Notes under the pieces: generated by a model
Told to the model about the DNA's origin: nothing
Databases searched by the model: none
Seen by the model: the letters and a program-made list of their open reading frames with translations, nothing else
In this document: piece after piece, positions 1-9,635 of the stretch
Position numbering within the stretch: position 1 is the first letter of the stretch
Layout of the letters: the number at the start of each line of letters is the position of its first letter
Translations under genes and position numbers: made by a program
Source of the DNA: Acidobacteriota bacterium
GTDB lineage: Bacteria > Acidobacteriota > Blastocatellia > Chloracidobacteriales > Chloracidobacteriaceae
Assembly: GCA_016208495.1 (NCBI GenBank)
Contig: JACQXX010000082.1
Location: 1 to 53,484 of the forward strand
Reading direction: 5' to 3'
DNA: 53,484 bases

Positions 1-3000
1 CGGGTCGTAGTCGTACCGTGAAACGACATTTCCGCTGCTGTCCGTCACTTCCCGCACGCTCCCCAGATGGTCCCGCGTGTAGTAGTTTACCGTGCTGTTG
101 GTTTTCACCCCCTGTGAAAAGAATCGCTTGGTGATTGGGTTCACCCCTGGGATTGTTGTTCGCTCCCAGCAGATTTCAGCCCCACACCAGATGTAGCGCT
201 GTTCCCTGACCACCGTGCTGCCTTGTTTGCTGATTTTTTTGATTCGTCGGCCAATCCCATCATACACGAACTCGACCCGGTTTGTCCCCTCCTCAATTTC
301 AACCAGTCGCTGAGCACCGTCCCACCCGAAAGTGCGTGTTCCGTCATTGATCAGACACCCGTTGGCATCATATCCATAATTGGTTTGCGGGGCGGTGCCG
401 ACTTTGCGGGTCAACAGTTCATTGCGGTTGTTGAAGGTAAAGTTGGTCGTCGTCGCGCCAATGATTTCCTGGTTCCGATTGGCTGCCAGGTCATAGTTAA
501 ACGTGTACGCCGTTGAGCCTCCGCCGCTGGTGGCTTTGGAGTAGGTTTTGAGTTGTCCGGCTGCATCATAGGTCATTGAATCCGAATTGGCAAACCCATT
601 TTTCTGCATGCTCGTGATTTCGCCAAATGGATTGTAGGTGTAATCAAACTGTGAATGAATTGTTGCTGCACCTTTCTTGTTTAGAATCGTTTGCAACCGC
701 CGGTCGTTGCTGTTGCCGAAATAGCTGAACGTCGTGGTTTGGGTATTGGGGTAGGTAATCTGGGTCAGGCGTCTCGTGACTCCGTCATAAGCATAGCCAA
801 ATGCCCCCAGCGCATTGGACATATTTGTCACCCGCCCCAACGTGTCGTAGGTCATGGTTTCGGTCACGCCTTCGACTTCTTTGGTCAACATCCGGCCCAG
901 TTCGTCATAGGTGAATTCCAGCGTTCCGTTCGGTGTTACCTCGCGTGAAAGCTGGTTGGCACCCAGAGACGGCGTGGTTGTGGCCACCGGGTGGTAAAAA
1001 TAAGCGTAGTCGTTTCCAAGGGTATCCGTCATGCTGGTTACCCGGTTGTACCTCGTACTGTAGTTGTAAGTGACTGCTGGTGTTGCATTTGACGTGAATG
1101 CATATGACACGCGGTAAATGTTGTTGTCTGGATAATACAGGAATGTCGTTTCCTGGTTTTGTATATCCGTAGTCTTTTTCAGTCGTCCGGCAGTGTCGTA
1201 TTCATAATCAATGGTTCCACCGCCATCCTGTACCTTGCTCACAACCCGTCCGATGATATCACGATTCCAGGTTGTCACTTGACCTTTGGCATCGGTCATT
1301 TGATACAGACCGCCGCAGTTGCACCAGTTGAAGGTTGTTGTTCGGTTGAGCGGGTCCTTAACCGAGACCACCCGCCGCAGGGCATCATAGGTCATTTCGG
1401 TGATTCGTCCCAGCCGATCCCGACTCTTGAACAAGTCAAGTTTGTCATAGGTCATTTCCTCATAGGTCGTGTCCGGGTAGGTAATCCGGGTTGGCCGATC
1501 CATCGCGTCATAATCAGTCGTGGTGGTAAAGCCATCCGAATCCGTCACCGTTCGCACCCGACCATATCCATCATAGGTGTAGGTCGTGGTCGCACCGCTC
1601 ACCGGTCCCGTCACGCCCGTCAGGTAGCCGTTTGTGTCATAGGCATAGGTCGTGGTTTCATTTTTCGCGTTTGTCACCGTCAACACCTGTCCACGGGCGT
1701 TGTAAGTGTACGTCGTCGTTTTTCCATCAGCCCCGGTACTGCTGGTTGGAAGGTGTTGTGAGTTGTACTGGTATTTGGCAATCACGTCATAGACCCCGGC
1801 GGCAGCGCCTTCGGTCGTTTGACGGACTTCCACCAGGTCAATCCCGTTTGAGGCATAAATGTTGATGGTTTTCCGTCCCTGAGTGTTGGCGCTTTGCTGC
1901 ACATTGTTGAACGGGTCAATCATTGAGGTAACCTGACCGAAACTGTTGTATTCCATCCGGGTCAACTGGGTTCGGTCAGTGGTTGAAAGCGGGTTATGAT
2001 CCAAAACACGTCCGATTTTCGAGGGCCGGGCCACCGTACCCTGAAACCCATTTGATGTTTGCCCAGGATAGTTGTACCAGACCCGGCCTTCAAATGGTCG
2101 TTTCTCGCTGAGTTTGTATCCGGAGGTGTAGAATGGGGCATCTGTCTTGTGCCCCCATTGAGTATGGATGGCCCGGTTGTAATCAAACCGATATCTCCCC
2201 CAGGTGCTTTTGTTAAAGTAAAATGATCCTCGATACTGATGGCTTGATGCCGCCAGCATTCCCGTCGGCAGGGGAAACGGATCAGTTTCCGTATATAACC
2301 CGTCGGCATCCCGAAGTGACTCCAGCCGCTCGGCGTCACCGTATGGGTCGGTTGCCATCAACCAGCGGTTACTGCCATAAGCGGGATCAGCCGACCCCGT
2401 TTCAAAGGTGGTTGTGCCATACGGCGTTGTCATCGAAGTGATGAAGTCATTGGTTCCATAGGCAAATTTGGAAGTCAGTGAAATCACATCCTCAATGCTA
2501 TACAGTTGGTTTGAAGGATTGTAGTCAAAGAGGGCAAAGCGACCGAATGGGTCGGTCACTTTCGTGATTTTCAACGGATCGGTCAGATGGTCATAGCTCA
2601 GGGTCGTCACCTGGCCGATGGTGTCCTGGATTTCCCGTAACCGCAGACTGCCGTCATAGTTCAAGGAGACCGTATCTCCTTGTGGATCAACATGCTGGAT
2701 CAGGAAAATCTTGCGGGGCGCCGTTGTGGAACCATCCGAGGCGCTGTACACATCCTTTGAGCCATCACGGTTCCGGCGCTCATACGATGACGAGGAAATA
2801 CGCACCAGTTTGGACTGGTCATATTCTTCAGGGTCAAAATCCTGAGTGGTGGTGTTGAATTTATGGATCGCTCGACCTCCCCCGCGCAAATACACCCCAA
2901 CGTCAGTGCTGGGGTTGGTCGGGTCATCCTCGACGTAGGCAAACCAGTTGTGAGTCCAGTTCCGACCCAGGTTGGAATAAGTGAACACAGATGGCTGGAA

Positions 3001-4389
3001 ATACTCACGCTGGTTGTAGGTCACGGTAAAACTGACTCCTGGACCAACCGGCGGGCGATATCCAACCGGCGTGTCTTTGATGTTCAGGTTGACCAGCATA
3101 GTATGGAACGCATAGGTTGCCATTCCAGTTGAATCTTCGCACCCACCCGGACAATCATCGCCAGTCTTATCACTATCGCACCGGTACGGGTTGGGGTCGT
3201 GGTCATCGGCGGCACCTTTCCCCCACACGGTGGCGGCTTCGTCCTTTGAGATTGGCTTCCATCCAGAGGGAAGTTCGCCTCCAGGGGCCAGAAAATATCC
3301 ACTTCCTTCCTGATCCAGGGCTTCTTTGCTTACCCAGAAATCTTCACCGAAGGTTGGGTCGGCAATTTTGTATCGGACCACTCCGCTTTTCAGTTGGGTT
3401 TGACCAACCACTGCCGCGAAGTGACCCGCTTTCCAGTGAACAATCGCTGGAAACATGACCTCACTCCCCGGTTCACGCTTCGCCGGTTGATACCCCATTT
3501 TGATGTCTTCAGCCATTTTCACCAGTTGCGCGAGCGAAGTTCCCTGACGGGTTGAGCGCATGGCGATGATTTTGGGATTGAGTTTATCCGATGGATTTTG
3601 TAAACCGCGCACTTTATTGAGCGCATAAGGTCCACAGAGAAAAGAAGTTCCAGGCGTCAGATTCATCAAACCCAGACCTTCTTTGGCGTTGTTGAATTTC
3701 TGGGCAGCGGCGCCCAGCAGATTTCGGGAACCGACTTCCTGAAAGAGTTTTTCCAGGCGGTCATACCGACCCAGTCGGGCATTGAGCGAAGCCAGTTCGG
3801 CCACGGCCCGATCAGCCACGGCTCGCGGACGTTCAAGTGTTTCGGCTTTGGAAAGAGTCCATGCAGATTCCCAGGCATCCATCGCTTTCAAAAAATACCC
3901 GGTTTGACGGTAAAACAGGCCCAGGTTGAGTTGCACTGAGGCATTCCATCCGGAATCAGGGTGGGTTTTGACAAATTCGACTAACGCTGAGGTGTCATCG
4001 AGGTTTTGACGACTGAGAAATTGTGTCGTTGCTTCGGCCAGGGCTGCATTTTCAGCCGTGAGTTTTGCGGATTCAGGATCAACCTTGCCGATGTAGACAA
4101 ACGGTTCAGCCAGTACTTTTACCCGTGACAGTTCATCCACAGTTGGTTTTGCCGAATAAGAAGGATACGTCGGCCAGGGATCGAACGCCGTTAACGTTCG
4201 GTTGACGGTGACAACTTTCGGCGTCGGAGGCGCCGTCGAGTTAGGCTTGGCGGTTTCGTCGGTGGAATCGGCCAGTACCCGCCAGGGCAGGCCCATCGAG
4301 AGTTGAAGACTGGCAAGCAGCACGGCCAAAAACATGACCGGAAGCCGCCGCCGATACAAACGCACACTTGTACCAGAGGAGCCAAACAT
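1..4389 (-). CDS. RHS/YD-repeat protein with N-terminal C39-like peptidase domain (C-terminus beyond window)
   Basis: The frame stays open without a stop for 1463 codons from an ATG at 4389 to the window edge, so the 5' end is complete and the 3' end is missing. Residues about 12-40 form a hydrophobic signal/anchor segment, followed by a helical, TPR-like stretch to about residue 230. Residues about 245-350 look like a papain-like C39 peptidase: FLCGPYAL (Cys252), GHFAAVVG (His323) and IADPTFG (Asp344) give a Cys-His-Asp triad. From about residue 420 on, YD/RHS repeats dominate (TYDALRRV, YDTLGRV, TYDELGRM), and the RHS core signature YYTRDHLGSVREVTD lies at the window edge. RHS proteins form a shell that encapsulates and presents a variable C-terminal, often toxic, domain; that domain is outside the window. 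An SD-like GGAAG lies about 12 nt upstream. The RHS assignment is firm; the peptidase assignment is by motif only. Confidence 0.9.
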   Translation of the reverse strand, partial: MFGSSGTSVRLYRRRLPVMFLAVLLASLQLSMGLPWRVLADSTDETAKPNSTAPPTPKVVTVNRTLTAFDPWPTYPSYSAKPTVDELSRVKVLAEPFVYIGKVDPESAKLTAENAALAEATTQFLSRQNLDDTSALVEFVKTHPDSGWNASVQLNLGLFYRQTGYFLKAMDAWESAWTLSKAETLERPRAVADRAVAELASLNARLGRYDRLEKLFQEVGSRNLLGAAAQKFNNAKEGLGLMNLTPGTSFLCGPYALNKVRGLQNPSDKLNPKIIAMRSTRQGTSLAQLVKMAEDIKMGYQPAKREPGSEVMFPAIVHWKAGHFAAVVGQTQLKSGVVRYKIADPTFGEDFWVSKEALDQEGSGYFLAPGGELPSGWKPISKDEAATVWGKGAADDHDPNPYRCDSDKTGDDCPGGCEDSTGMATYAFHTMLVNLNIKDTPVGYRPPVGPGVSFTVTYNQREYFQPSVFTYSNLGRNWTHNWFAYVEDDPTNPSTDVGVYLRGGGRAIHKFNTTTQDFDPEEYDQSKLVRISSSSYERRNRDGSKDVYSASDGSTTAPRKIFLIQHVDPQGDTVSLNYDGSLRLREIQDTIGQVTTLSYDHLTDPLKITKVTDPFGRFALFDYNPSNQLYSIEDVISLTSKFAYGTNDFITSMTTPYGTTTFETGSADPAYGSNRWLMATDPYGDAERLESLRDADGLYTETDPFPLPTGMLAASSHQYRGSFYFNKSTWGRYRFDYNRAIHTQWGHKTDAPFYTSGYKLSEKRPFEGRVWYNYPGQTSNGFQGTVARPSKIGRVLDHNPLSTTDRTQLTRMEYNSFGQVTSMIDPFNNVQQSANTQGRKTINIYASNGIDLVEVRQTTEGAAAGVYDVIAKYQYNSQHLPTSSTGADGKTTTYTYNARGQVLTVTNAKNETTTYAYDTNGYLTGVTGPVSGATTTYTYDGYGRVRTVTDSDGFTTTTDYDAMDRPTRITYPDTTYEEMTYDKLDLFKSRDRLGRITEMTYDALRRVVSVKDPLNRTTTFNWCNCGGLYQMTDAKGQVTTWNRDIIGRVVSKVQDGGGTIDYEYDTAGRLKKTTDIQNQETTFLYYPDNNIYRVSYAFTSNATPAVTYNYSTRYNRVTSMTDTLGNDYAYFYHPVATTTPSLGANQLSREVTPNGTLEFTYDELGRMLTKEVEGVTETMTYDTLGRVTNMSNALGAFGYAYDGVTRRLTQITYPNTQTTTFSYFGNSNDRRLQTILNKKGAATIHSQFDYTYNPFGEITSMQKNGFANSDSMTYDAAGQLKTYSKATSGGGSTAYTFNYDLAANRNQEIIGATTTNFTFNNRNELLTRKVGTAPQTNYGYDANGCLINDGTRTFGWDGAQRLVEIEEGTNRVEFVYDGIGRRIKKISKQGSTVVREQRYIWCGAEICWERTTIPGVNPITKRFFSQGVKTNSTVNYYTRDHLGSVREVTDSSGNVVSRYDYDP

Positions 4390-4615
4390 GGTAGCTTTGT
4401 CTTCCTTTCTTTGTAACAATTGAAAGCACCGCATCAGGTCAGGCAGGGAGAGTTTGCGAGACGGTCCGTGCCTGACCTGCCGTGTTAGAAACGTGGTTGA
4501 GAGTCCCGCCTTCAGGCGGTTCTGGAAATGAGCAAATCCTCCAAATTGTTGATCACATTTGTGTTACGTCACCTCAACCTGCCGGGTGATCCAGCACGAG
4601 GTTGGAATGATTTCC

Positions 4616-4730
4616 GTTCAGAGTTGCTGCCTTTAGGCGGTCCCGTTCAGAGTTCCGCCTTCAGGCGGCCCCGATGTCCCTTCAGACCAGGTTCAGGATA
4701 CAAAACCCGCCTAAAGGCGGAACTCTGAAC
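4616..4730. repeat. Palindromic AGTTCCGCCTTTAGGCGG repeat
   Basis: Arms of 24 nt at 4645-4668 and 4707-4730 are inverted copies of each other (GTTCAGAGTTCCGCCTT and its complement) with one mismatch. A third, direct half-copy lies at 4616-4640. The element ends in a T-run. A related palindrome with the same AGTTGCTGCCTTCAGGCGG core lies at 17893-17982, so this is a dispersed family in this genome. Confidence 0.75.
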
Positions 4731-5365
4731 TTTTTTCTCGTTGTTTAAGGTCTTGATACAACTCAAGTTGTTTGATTTGTTGGGTCGAAGCAAGCTCACG
4801 CTTAAGCTCCGTGCTTTTGGCTGATTTCAAGAAATTGAAAGATGAATCATTCGTAAAGTTTACCTGCTTCAAAGCGGCGTCAAGCCGCCGCACTCCGAAA
4901 TTTCAAAAGTATCTGGCCTGAGTCGGTTTAGAATGAACCCAGGAAAGTTCGCATCACCACATGCGAGGCATAACCGTCATTGTGCTGGGTTCAGGTTCAA
5001 TTGTGCCTGTTATCTTTTTGAAAAGGTGAGTGAGAATACTTTGGTGCCCCCCCCCCTCGTCAAGCATTATATTCCGGAAATATTGTAAAATGTGGCTAAT
5101 TAGAGCGTGTCGCAGAACTCTATGCCTGAAAAATAAGCACTTACAGCTTCTGCGCATTTTCCTCTTTGAATCCAGTCCCGAAAAATTGTGAAGGAGTCAA
5201 TGAAATCATGACTAGGTTGAATTCGTAAGTGCTTTGCTCATCTAATTATATGAAACTAAAGGGTCAATAATTTCTCCACGGCAAAATGCACGGAAGTCAA
5301 TCAGATGAAGGGCGGCCCTTTTTCCAATGCAGTCACGGTTGATATAGCTTTTTAGATAAATATTT

Positions 5366-5445
5366 CCTGGGAGCGCGGGCGTCCCGCCCGCACCAAATCT
5401 ATTGATGACAAATGAGTTGCGGGCGAGACGCCCCGCGCTCCCAGG
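5366..5445. repeat. GC-rich REP-like hairpin
   Basis: The left arm CCTGGGAGCGCGGGCGTCCC (5366-5385) and continuing CGCCCGCA pair with the right arm at 5418-5445, which reads TGCGGGCGAGACGCC then CCGCGCTCCCAGG. The loop of about 25 nt is AT-rich. This is a strong extragenic hairpin; no gene-specific role is evident. Confidence 0.75.
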
Positions 5446-5493
5446 CAGGAATCTTTTTTTCTGAAGAACTATAGTTGTCTCAGCTTCACAGGT

Positions 5494-5613
5494 TCACTGA
5501 TTCAGCTTGAACTCAACCACTGTCCCGCCCGGCTCCTTTTGAGCCCAGGTCACCTGCGCTGAAATCAAACTGGTGCGGGAGCGGATGTTGGCCAGGCTGG
5601 AAGTGAAAGAGAC
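5494..5613 (-). pseudogene. C-terminal remnant of a histidine kinase (HATPase domain)
   Basis: The minus-strand frame reads LANIRSRTSLISAQVTW followed by GGTVVEFKLNQ and a stop. This matches the end of NarL-type histidine kinase ATPase domains, where a NIR-x-R helix, a short strand and a final GT-x-V-x-x-x-L strand precede the C-terminus. The upstream ATP-binding boxes are missing and the frame loses similarity before about 5613. A MITE lies immediately upstream (5689-5804). I read it as a decayed gene end; about 35 residues is thin evidence. Confidence 0.45.
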
Positions 5614-5688
5614 GGCAAGATAAATTTCTGGGAGTCTGTTTCCGAAAATTGCACTGGAATTTGGCGTTGGCTGGGGTTTATGCAACGA

Positions 5689-5804
5689 TAAGTACCTTGC
5701 CATAAATTTATTGAGAGATTGAATCTCGGAAGTATTTGATTCTTTTTGTGTATTTCGTGTATTTCGTGGTTAAAAACGTCTTGGAATTTTCGGTAACGTA
5801 CTTA
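5689..5804. mobile_element. MITE-like element, family 2, copy 1
   Basis: This 116-bp element begins TAAGTAC and ends GTACTTA, with imperfect terminal inverted repeats of about 20 bp and a possible TA target duplication at each end. Internally it carries the short tandem motif TTTCGTGTATTTCGTG. A second copy lies at 18091-18205. Its right end supplies the A of the start codon of the downstream gene at 5804. Confidence 0.65.
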
Positions 5805-8437
5805 TGACCACCTCATCCTCACCACCACGTACCACGCTGACCAGCTTTTTGGCTGACTTTCTCAACCGTGGCAACGAAACGGCCTTTGCTGTCAAACGAG
5901 GCGTGCGGGTGATTCGCTGGTCATATCGGCGGACGGCTGAAATCGCGTTTCAAATCGCCCATGAACTCACCGCCCAGGGAATTGAACCAGGAGACCGGAT
6001 TTTAATGTGGGCTGAGAATAGCCCTGAATGGGTAGCGGCCTTTTTCGGATGTTTACTGGTTGGCAGCGTGGCCGTGCCGCTCGATTCTCAAAGCACACCT
6101 GAGTTTGTCAGTCGAATCATCAGCCAAACCGGGGCCAAACAAGGATTTTGTGATTCGGCGACCCAGGCTCAGTCTCCTCCGGAAATCTCCTGGCTTCGGC
6201 TGGAAACTATTCAAGCAACCGTCTCAAAACATCCTCACACGCCCTGGCATCCAGTTGAAATCAAGTCAACTGATGTGGCTGAAATCATTTTCACTTCAGG
6301 CACAACGGCGGAACCCAGGGGAATTTGCCTTTCCCACCGCAATCTGTTGGTCAATCTGCAGCCACTCGAACAGGAAATCCAGAAGTATTTAAAATGGGAA
6401 CGGCCTTTTCATCCAATTCGATTTCTGGACTTACTCCCATTAAGTCACGTGTTTGGCCAGTTTATGGGTGTCTTTGTGCCCCAGTTGCTCGGTGGTGAAG
6501 TCCACTTCCAAACCAGCGTCAACCCAACCGAAATTCTGGAGACCATTCGCCGGGAGCGGATTTCAGTTTGTGTGATTGTTCCCCGGTTGCTTGAAACCCT
6601 GCGGCAAAAAGTAGAGCGAGACTGGCTGGTGTCGCACCCTGGTCAATCACTCCAGACGGTGCTGGCTGAGTGCCCGAAGGAACACTTTGCCCGTCGCTGG
6701 TGGCGATTCCGGAAGGTTCACAACCAGTTTGGCTGGAAGTTTTGGGCCTTTATTTCGGGCGGTGCCACGCTGGACCAAAACCTTGAAGCTTTCTGGCGGC
6801 ACCTGGGGTTTGCGTTAATTCAGGGTTATGGAATGACCGAAACCGCTTCGCTGGTCAGTGTGGTGCATCCCTTTAAACTCAGCCAGGGTTCAATTGGGAA
6901 AGCGCTTCCAGGCCGAGAACTCAAGCTTGATGACGGCGGAGAAATTCTGGTCCGAGGTGAAAATATTGCCGCTGGTGTCTGGCAAGGAGACAAAATTCAA
7001 CCTCTGAGCGACGATGGGTGGCTCCGCACCGGGGATATTGGGTCTCGTGATGCGGAAGGCAACCTGTTTTTTCGTGGGCGGAAAAAAGAGGTCATTGTGA
7101 CCGGCGCCGGGATGAATATCTACCCCGAGGATTTGGAAGCCGCCCTGCTCCGGCAGCCTGAAATCTGGCAGGCCGCTGTGTTTGGGATAGACGGTCAAAC
7201 CGGACCAGAACCCGTAGCCGTGGTGATTGTACGGGATGAACAAACAGCGGTTGATCAACTTCTGGCAACCGTGAACGCTGGATTGAACCCGTACCAGTCC
7301 ATTCGACGATGTCTGGTGTGGCCGGGGTCTGATTTTCCACGCACCAGCACCCACAAAACCCGCAAGCGCGATGTCATGGCCTGGGCCACCGCACAGCTTG
7401 GGACTGGCCAAAGCCAAACGCTCTGCGAAGAGTTGACTTCAGATTTTCTGTTGACTGCGATTGAAAAAATTACCCATGAAAAACCACTCCGGTTTGATCC
7501 GGAAGCAAATTTGACGACCGATTGCCGGCTTGATTCGCTTGGAAAGGTTGAACTCTTGAGCTGGCTTGAAGACCACTTTCACATCGAACTGGATGAAGCC
7601 GCATTTACGGCGGCAACCACAGTGGGCCAGCTTCAATACCTGATTGAACAGGCGATTGGAGCGACCAGCCCTGGGTTGCGTGAGTCAAAAGCGTCACCCG
7701 TTGAGCCCCAGCCACTTTCTGACGCGCCCTATCCATTCCCGGCCTGGGCGATGCGTGCTCCGTGGACGTGGTTGCGGCAACTGCTGTTTTACAGCATTGT
7801 CTGGCCAGTCTGTACGGTGTTGTGTTGGACACGAGTGGAAGGCCGCGACCATCTGGCTCACCTGACTGGCCCGGTGGTGCTGGTTGCCAACCACATCACG
7901 ATTGCCGACCACGCGCTGATTTTAGCGGCGCTCCCGGCAAAGGTACGTTCCCGACTGGCGATTGCCATGGAAGGCGAGCGCTTGCGGGATTTTCGATTTC
8001 CCCCGGCAGGCACAGGATGGGTTCGGAGACTCTGGATGCCGGTGCAATATCTTCTGATCGTGCTCTTTTTCAACGTATTTCCACTGCCGCAAAAAAGCGG
8101 GTTCCGGCGGAGTTTTCGCTACGCCGGGCAGGCCGTGGATCAGGGGTTTCACATTTTGATTTTTCCCGAGGGTCGCCGGTCAGAGGAAGGTCACATGCAT
8201 CCGTTTCGGTCAGGTATTGGCGTCCTGGCCAGGGAAATCCAGGTGCCGGTGGTGCCAGTCTACCTGGCTGGTCTGTACGAATTACAACAAAAAGGAAAGC
8301 AGCGCTGGTTCAATCGCTTTTGGGCGGCACCGGGTTCAGTTCAGATTCGATTTGGCCCATCAGTTTCTTTTTCAAAGGATGCGCACCCGGAACACATCGC
8401 CCGAGAACTTGAACAAGCTGTCCGTAGACTTGAATAA
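5804..8437 (+). CDS. Acyl-adenylating synthetase / acyl carrier / PlsC acyltransferase fusion
   Basis: This 877-residue protein has three domains. Residues about 1-540 are an AMP-binding acyl-CoA/acyl-ACP synthetase: EIIFTSGTTAEPRG (160-173), GYGMTET (341-347), RTGD (408-411) and the GRKKEVIVTGAGMNIYPED hinge. Residues about 550-625 are an acyl carrier domain with the phosphopantetheine serine in DSLGKVELL (Ser578). Residues about 660-870 are a PlsC/LPLAT acyltransferase with NHITIAD (His697, Asp702) and FPEGRRS (787-793). It probably activates a fatty acid, loads it on its own carrier domain and transfers it to a lysophospholipid or glycerol-phosphate acceptor, at the membrane. E. coli Aas joins similar catalytic domains, but in the other order and without an ACP. 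The ATG abuts a MITE and has no clear Shine-Dalgarno sequence. Confidence 0.92.
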   Translation: MTTSSSPPRTTLTSFLADFLNRGNETAFAVKRGVRVIRWSYRRTAEIAFQIAHELTAQGIEPGDRILMWAENSPEWVAAFFGCLLVGSVAVPLDSQSTPEFVSRIISQTGAKQGFCDSATQAQSPPEISWLRLETIQATVSKHPHTPWHPVEIKSTDVAEIIFTSGTTAEPRGICLSHRNLLVNLQPLEQEIQKYLKWERPFHPIRFLDLLPLSHVFGQFMGVFVPQLLGGEVHFQTSVNPTEILETIRRERISVCVIVPRLLETLRQKVERDWLVSHPGQSLQTVLAECPKEHFARRWWRFRKVHNQFGWKFWAFISGGATLDQNLEAFWRHLGFALIQGYGMTETASLVSVVHPFKLSQGSIGKALPGRELKLDDGGEILVRGENIAAGVWQGDKIQPLSDDGWLRTGDIGSRDAEGNLFFRGRKKEVIVTGAGMNIYPEDLEAALLRQPEIWQAAVFGIDGQTGPEPVAVVIVRDEQTAVDQLLATVNAGLNPYQSIRRCLVWPGSDFPRTSTHKTRKRDVMAWATAQLGTGQSQTLCEELTSDFLLTAIEKITHEKPLRFDPEANLTTDCRLDSLGKVELLSWLEDHFHIELDEAAFTAATTVGQLQYLIEQAIGATSPGLRESKASPVEPQPLSDAPYPFPAWAMRAPWTWLRQLLFYSIVWPVCTVLCWTRVEGRDHLAHLTGPVVLVANHITIADHALILAALPAKVRSRLAIAMEGERLRDFRFPPAGTGWVRRLWMPVQYLLIVLFFNVFPLPQKSGFRRSFRYAGQAVDQGFHILIFPEGRRSEEGHMHPFRSGIGVLAREIQVPVVPVYLAGLYELQQKGKQRWFNRFWAAPGSVQIRFGPSVSFSKDAHPEHIARELEQAVRRLE

Positions 8438-8624
8438 CCGAAAAATTATCAAATACCAATAGAAGATTTTGGAAACAGTTATTTTTCAACAGGTTAGTTT
8501 TTATTCCCTCAAAAAGAAAACTTACAAAATAGTATAGCTAAAGAACAGTGAAAGGATATACTTTTGCACACGTTCCGTATATGCTGTGGCCTTCATTTCT
8601 GACAACTTTTTAAAGAGGGCAGCC

Positions 8625-9623
8625 ATGAAGCCACAGGACTTCTCGCAATTGGACCTTATCCAGTTAACCTTCGGTTGTAAGAGCACTCGACCGGCCACAC
8701 TTCCGCCATTTCTTGGGTCAACGCTTCGAGGTGCCTTTGGACATGCGTTCAAACAAGTCGCCTGCGCCCTCGAAGGACCAACCCGCTGTGCTCAAACCTG
8801 CCAGCAACCTGCCCAGTGCCGCTATGCCTTTCTATTTGAAACGGCAGTTCCACAGCACCAGTCTCCAAATCACCGCCACCAGGATATTCCCCATCCCTAC
8901 CTGTTGATTCCTCCGCTTGTGCATTACAGTGTCTCCCGCATTGGGTTCAAGGAAGGTGATCCACTGGAATTTGGGATTATCCTTATGGGCGAAGCCATCA
9001 ACCTGGTTTTGCTGGTAACCGTCGCTGTCGAACTGATGCTGGACCAGGGACTTGGTTCATCGCGGACGCCGTTCCAACTGGCTTCCGTGACCGCCTGGGG
9101 GAAAACCCAAATTTGTTCGATTGAGAAACCAAAGCCTGATACCGAAGCGCTTTATGCCGCGATCACACCTCTTTCCAACGTGATCGAACGGCGACTGGCG
9201 CCACTCAACCCTCTGGCGGAATCACTCACCCTTCGGTTTTTGACACCGTTGCGACTTCGCAAGGGAGGCAATTTGCAGGACAGCATCGGTTTTGTGGATA
9301 TTGTTCGCCACCTAATGCGCCGAATGGAGACCTTGACCGAAGCCTTCGGCTCGGCGCCTCCACGGGTTGACACCGAACGTCTGCCGGCCCTGGCAAGCCA
9401 GATCCAAACCACCGCCAATTCATTGTGGTGGAATGATATGGAGCGGTTTTCAAATCGGCAGCAAACCAAATTAAAACTAGGCGGGCTGATGGGTGAAATT
9501 TGTTTTTCAGGTCCAGTGTTAGCCGAGTTCCTTCCTTTGCTGGCTGCCGGGGAGGTGCTGCACATTGGGACGGCGACTACCTTTGGGCTTGGACGGTACG
9601 AACTTCTTCATGACCTCAAATAG
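8625..9623 (+). CDS. cas6: CRISPR-associated endoribonuclease Cas6
   Basis: This 332-residue protein processes CRISPR precursor RNA in type I and III systems. The N-terminal RAMP ferredoxin-like fold is marked by LPPFLGSTLRGAFGHAF (residues about 26-42) and a cysteine cluster CAQTCQQPAQCRYAFLFE typical of this Cas6 subgroup. The C-terminus carries the glycine-rich loop ATTFGLGRYELL. I chose the ATG at 8625, preceded by AGAGGG, over an in-frame GTG at 8586. A 12-nt gap separates its stop from the CARF-like stub and csx15 follows, which suggests one transcript. No CRISPR array or other cas effector gene lies in the window, so it would have to act on arrays elsewhere or be a relic. Confidence 0.9.
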   Translation: MKPQDFSQLDLIQLTFGCKSTRPATLPPFLGSTLRGAFGHAFKQVACALEGPTRCAQTCQQPAQCRYAFLFETAVPQHQSPNHRHQDIPHPYLLIPPLVHYSVSRIGFKEGDPLEFGIILMGEAINLVLLVTVAVELMLDQGLGSSRTPFQLASVTAWGKTQICSIEKPKPDTEALYAAITPLSNVIERRLAPLNPLAESLTLRFLTPLRLRKGGNLQDSIGFVDIVRHLMRRMETLTEAFGSAPPRVDTERLPALASQIQTTANSLWWNDMERFSNRQQTKLKLGGLMGEICFSGPVLAEFLPLLAAGEVLHIGTATTFGLGRYELLHDLK

Positions 9624-9635
9624 GGAGAAAAAACT

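Larger units (their letters stand above)
4390..5688. other. Repeat-rich intergenic region
   Basis: This spacer of about 1.3 kb has no credible intact gene. It contains palindromic copies of an AGAGTTCCGCCTTTAGGCGG-type repeat (4616-4730), a GC-rich hairpin (5366-5445), a C homopolymer near 5048-5057 and a fragment of a histidine kinase on the minus strand (5494-5613). The small open frames here follow the repeats and do not resemble proteins. Confidence 0.6.
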
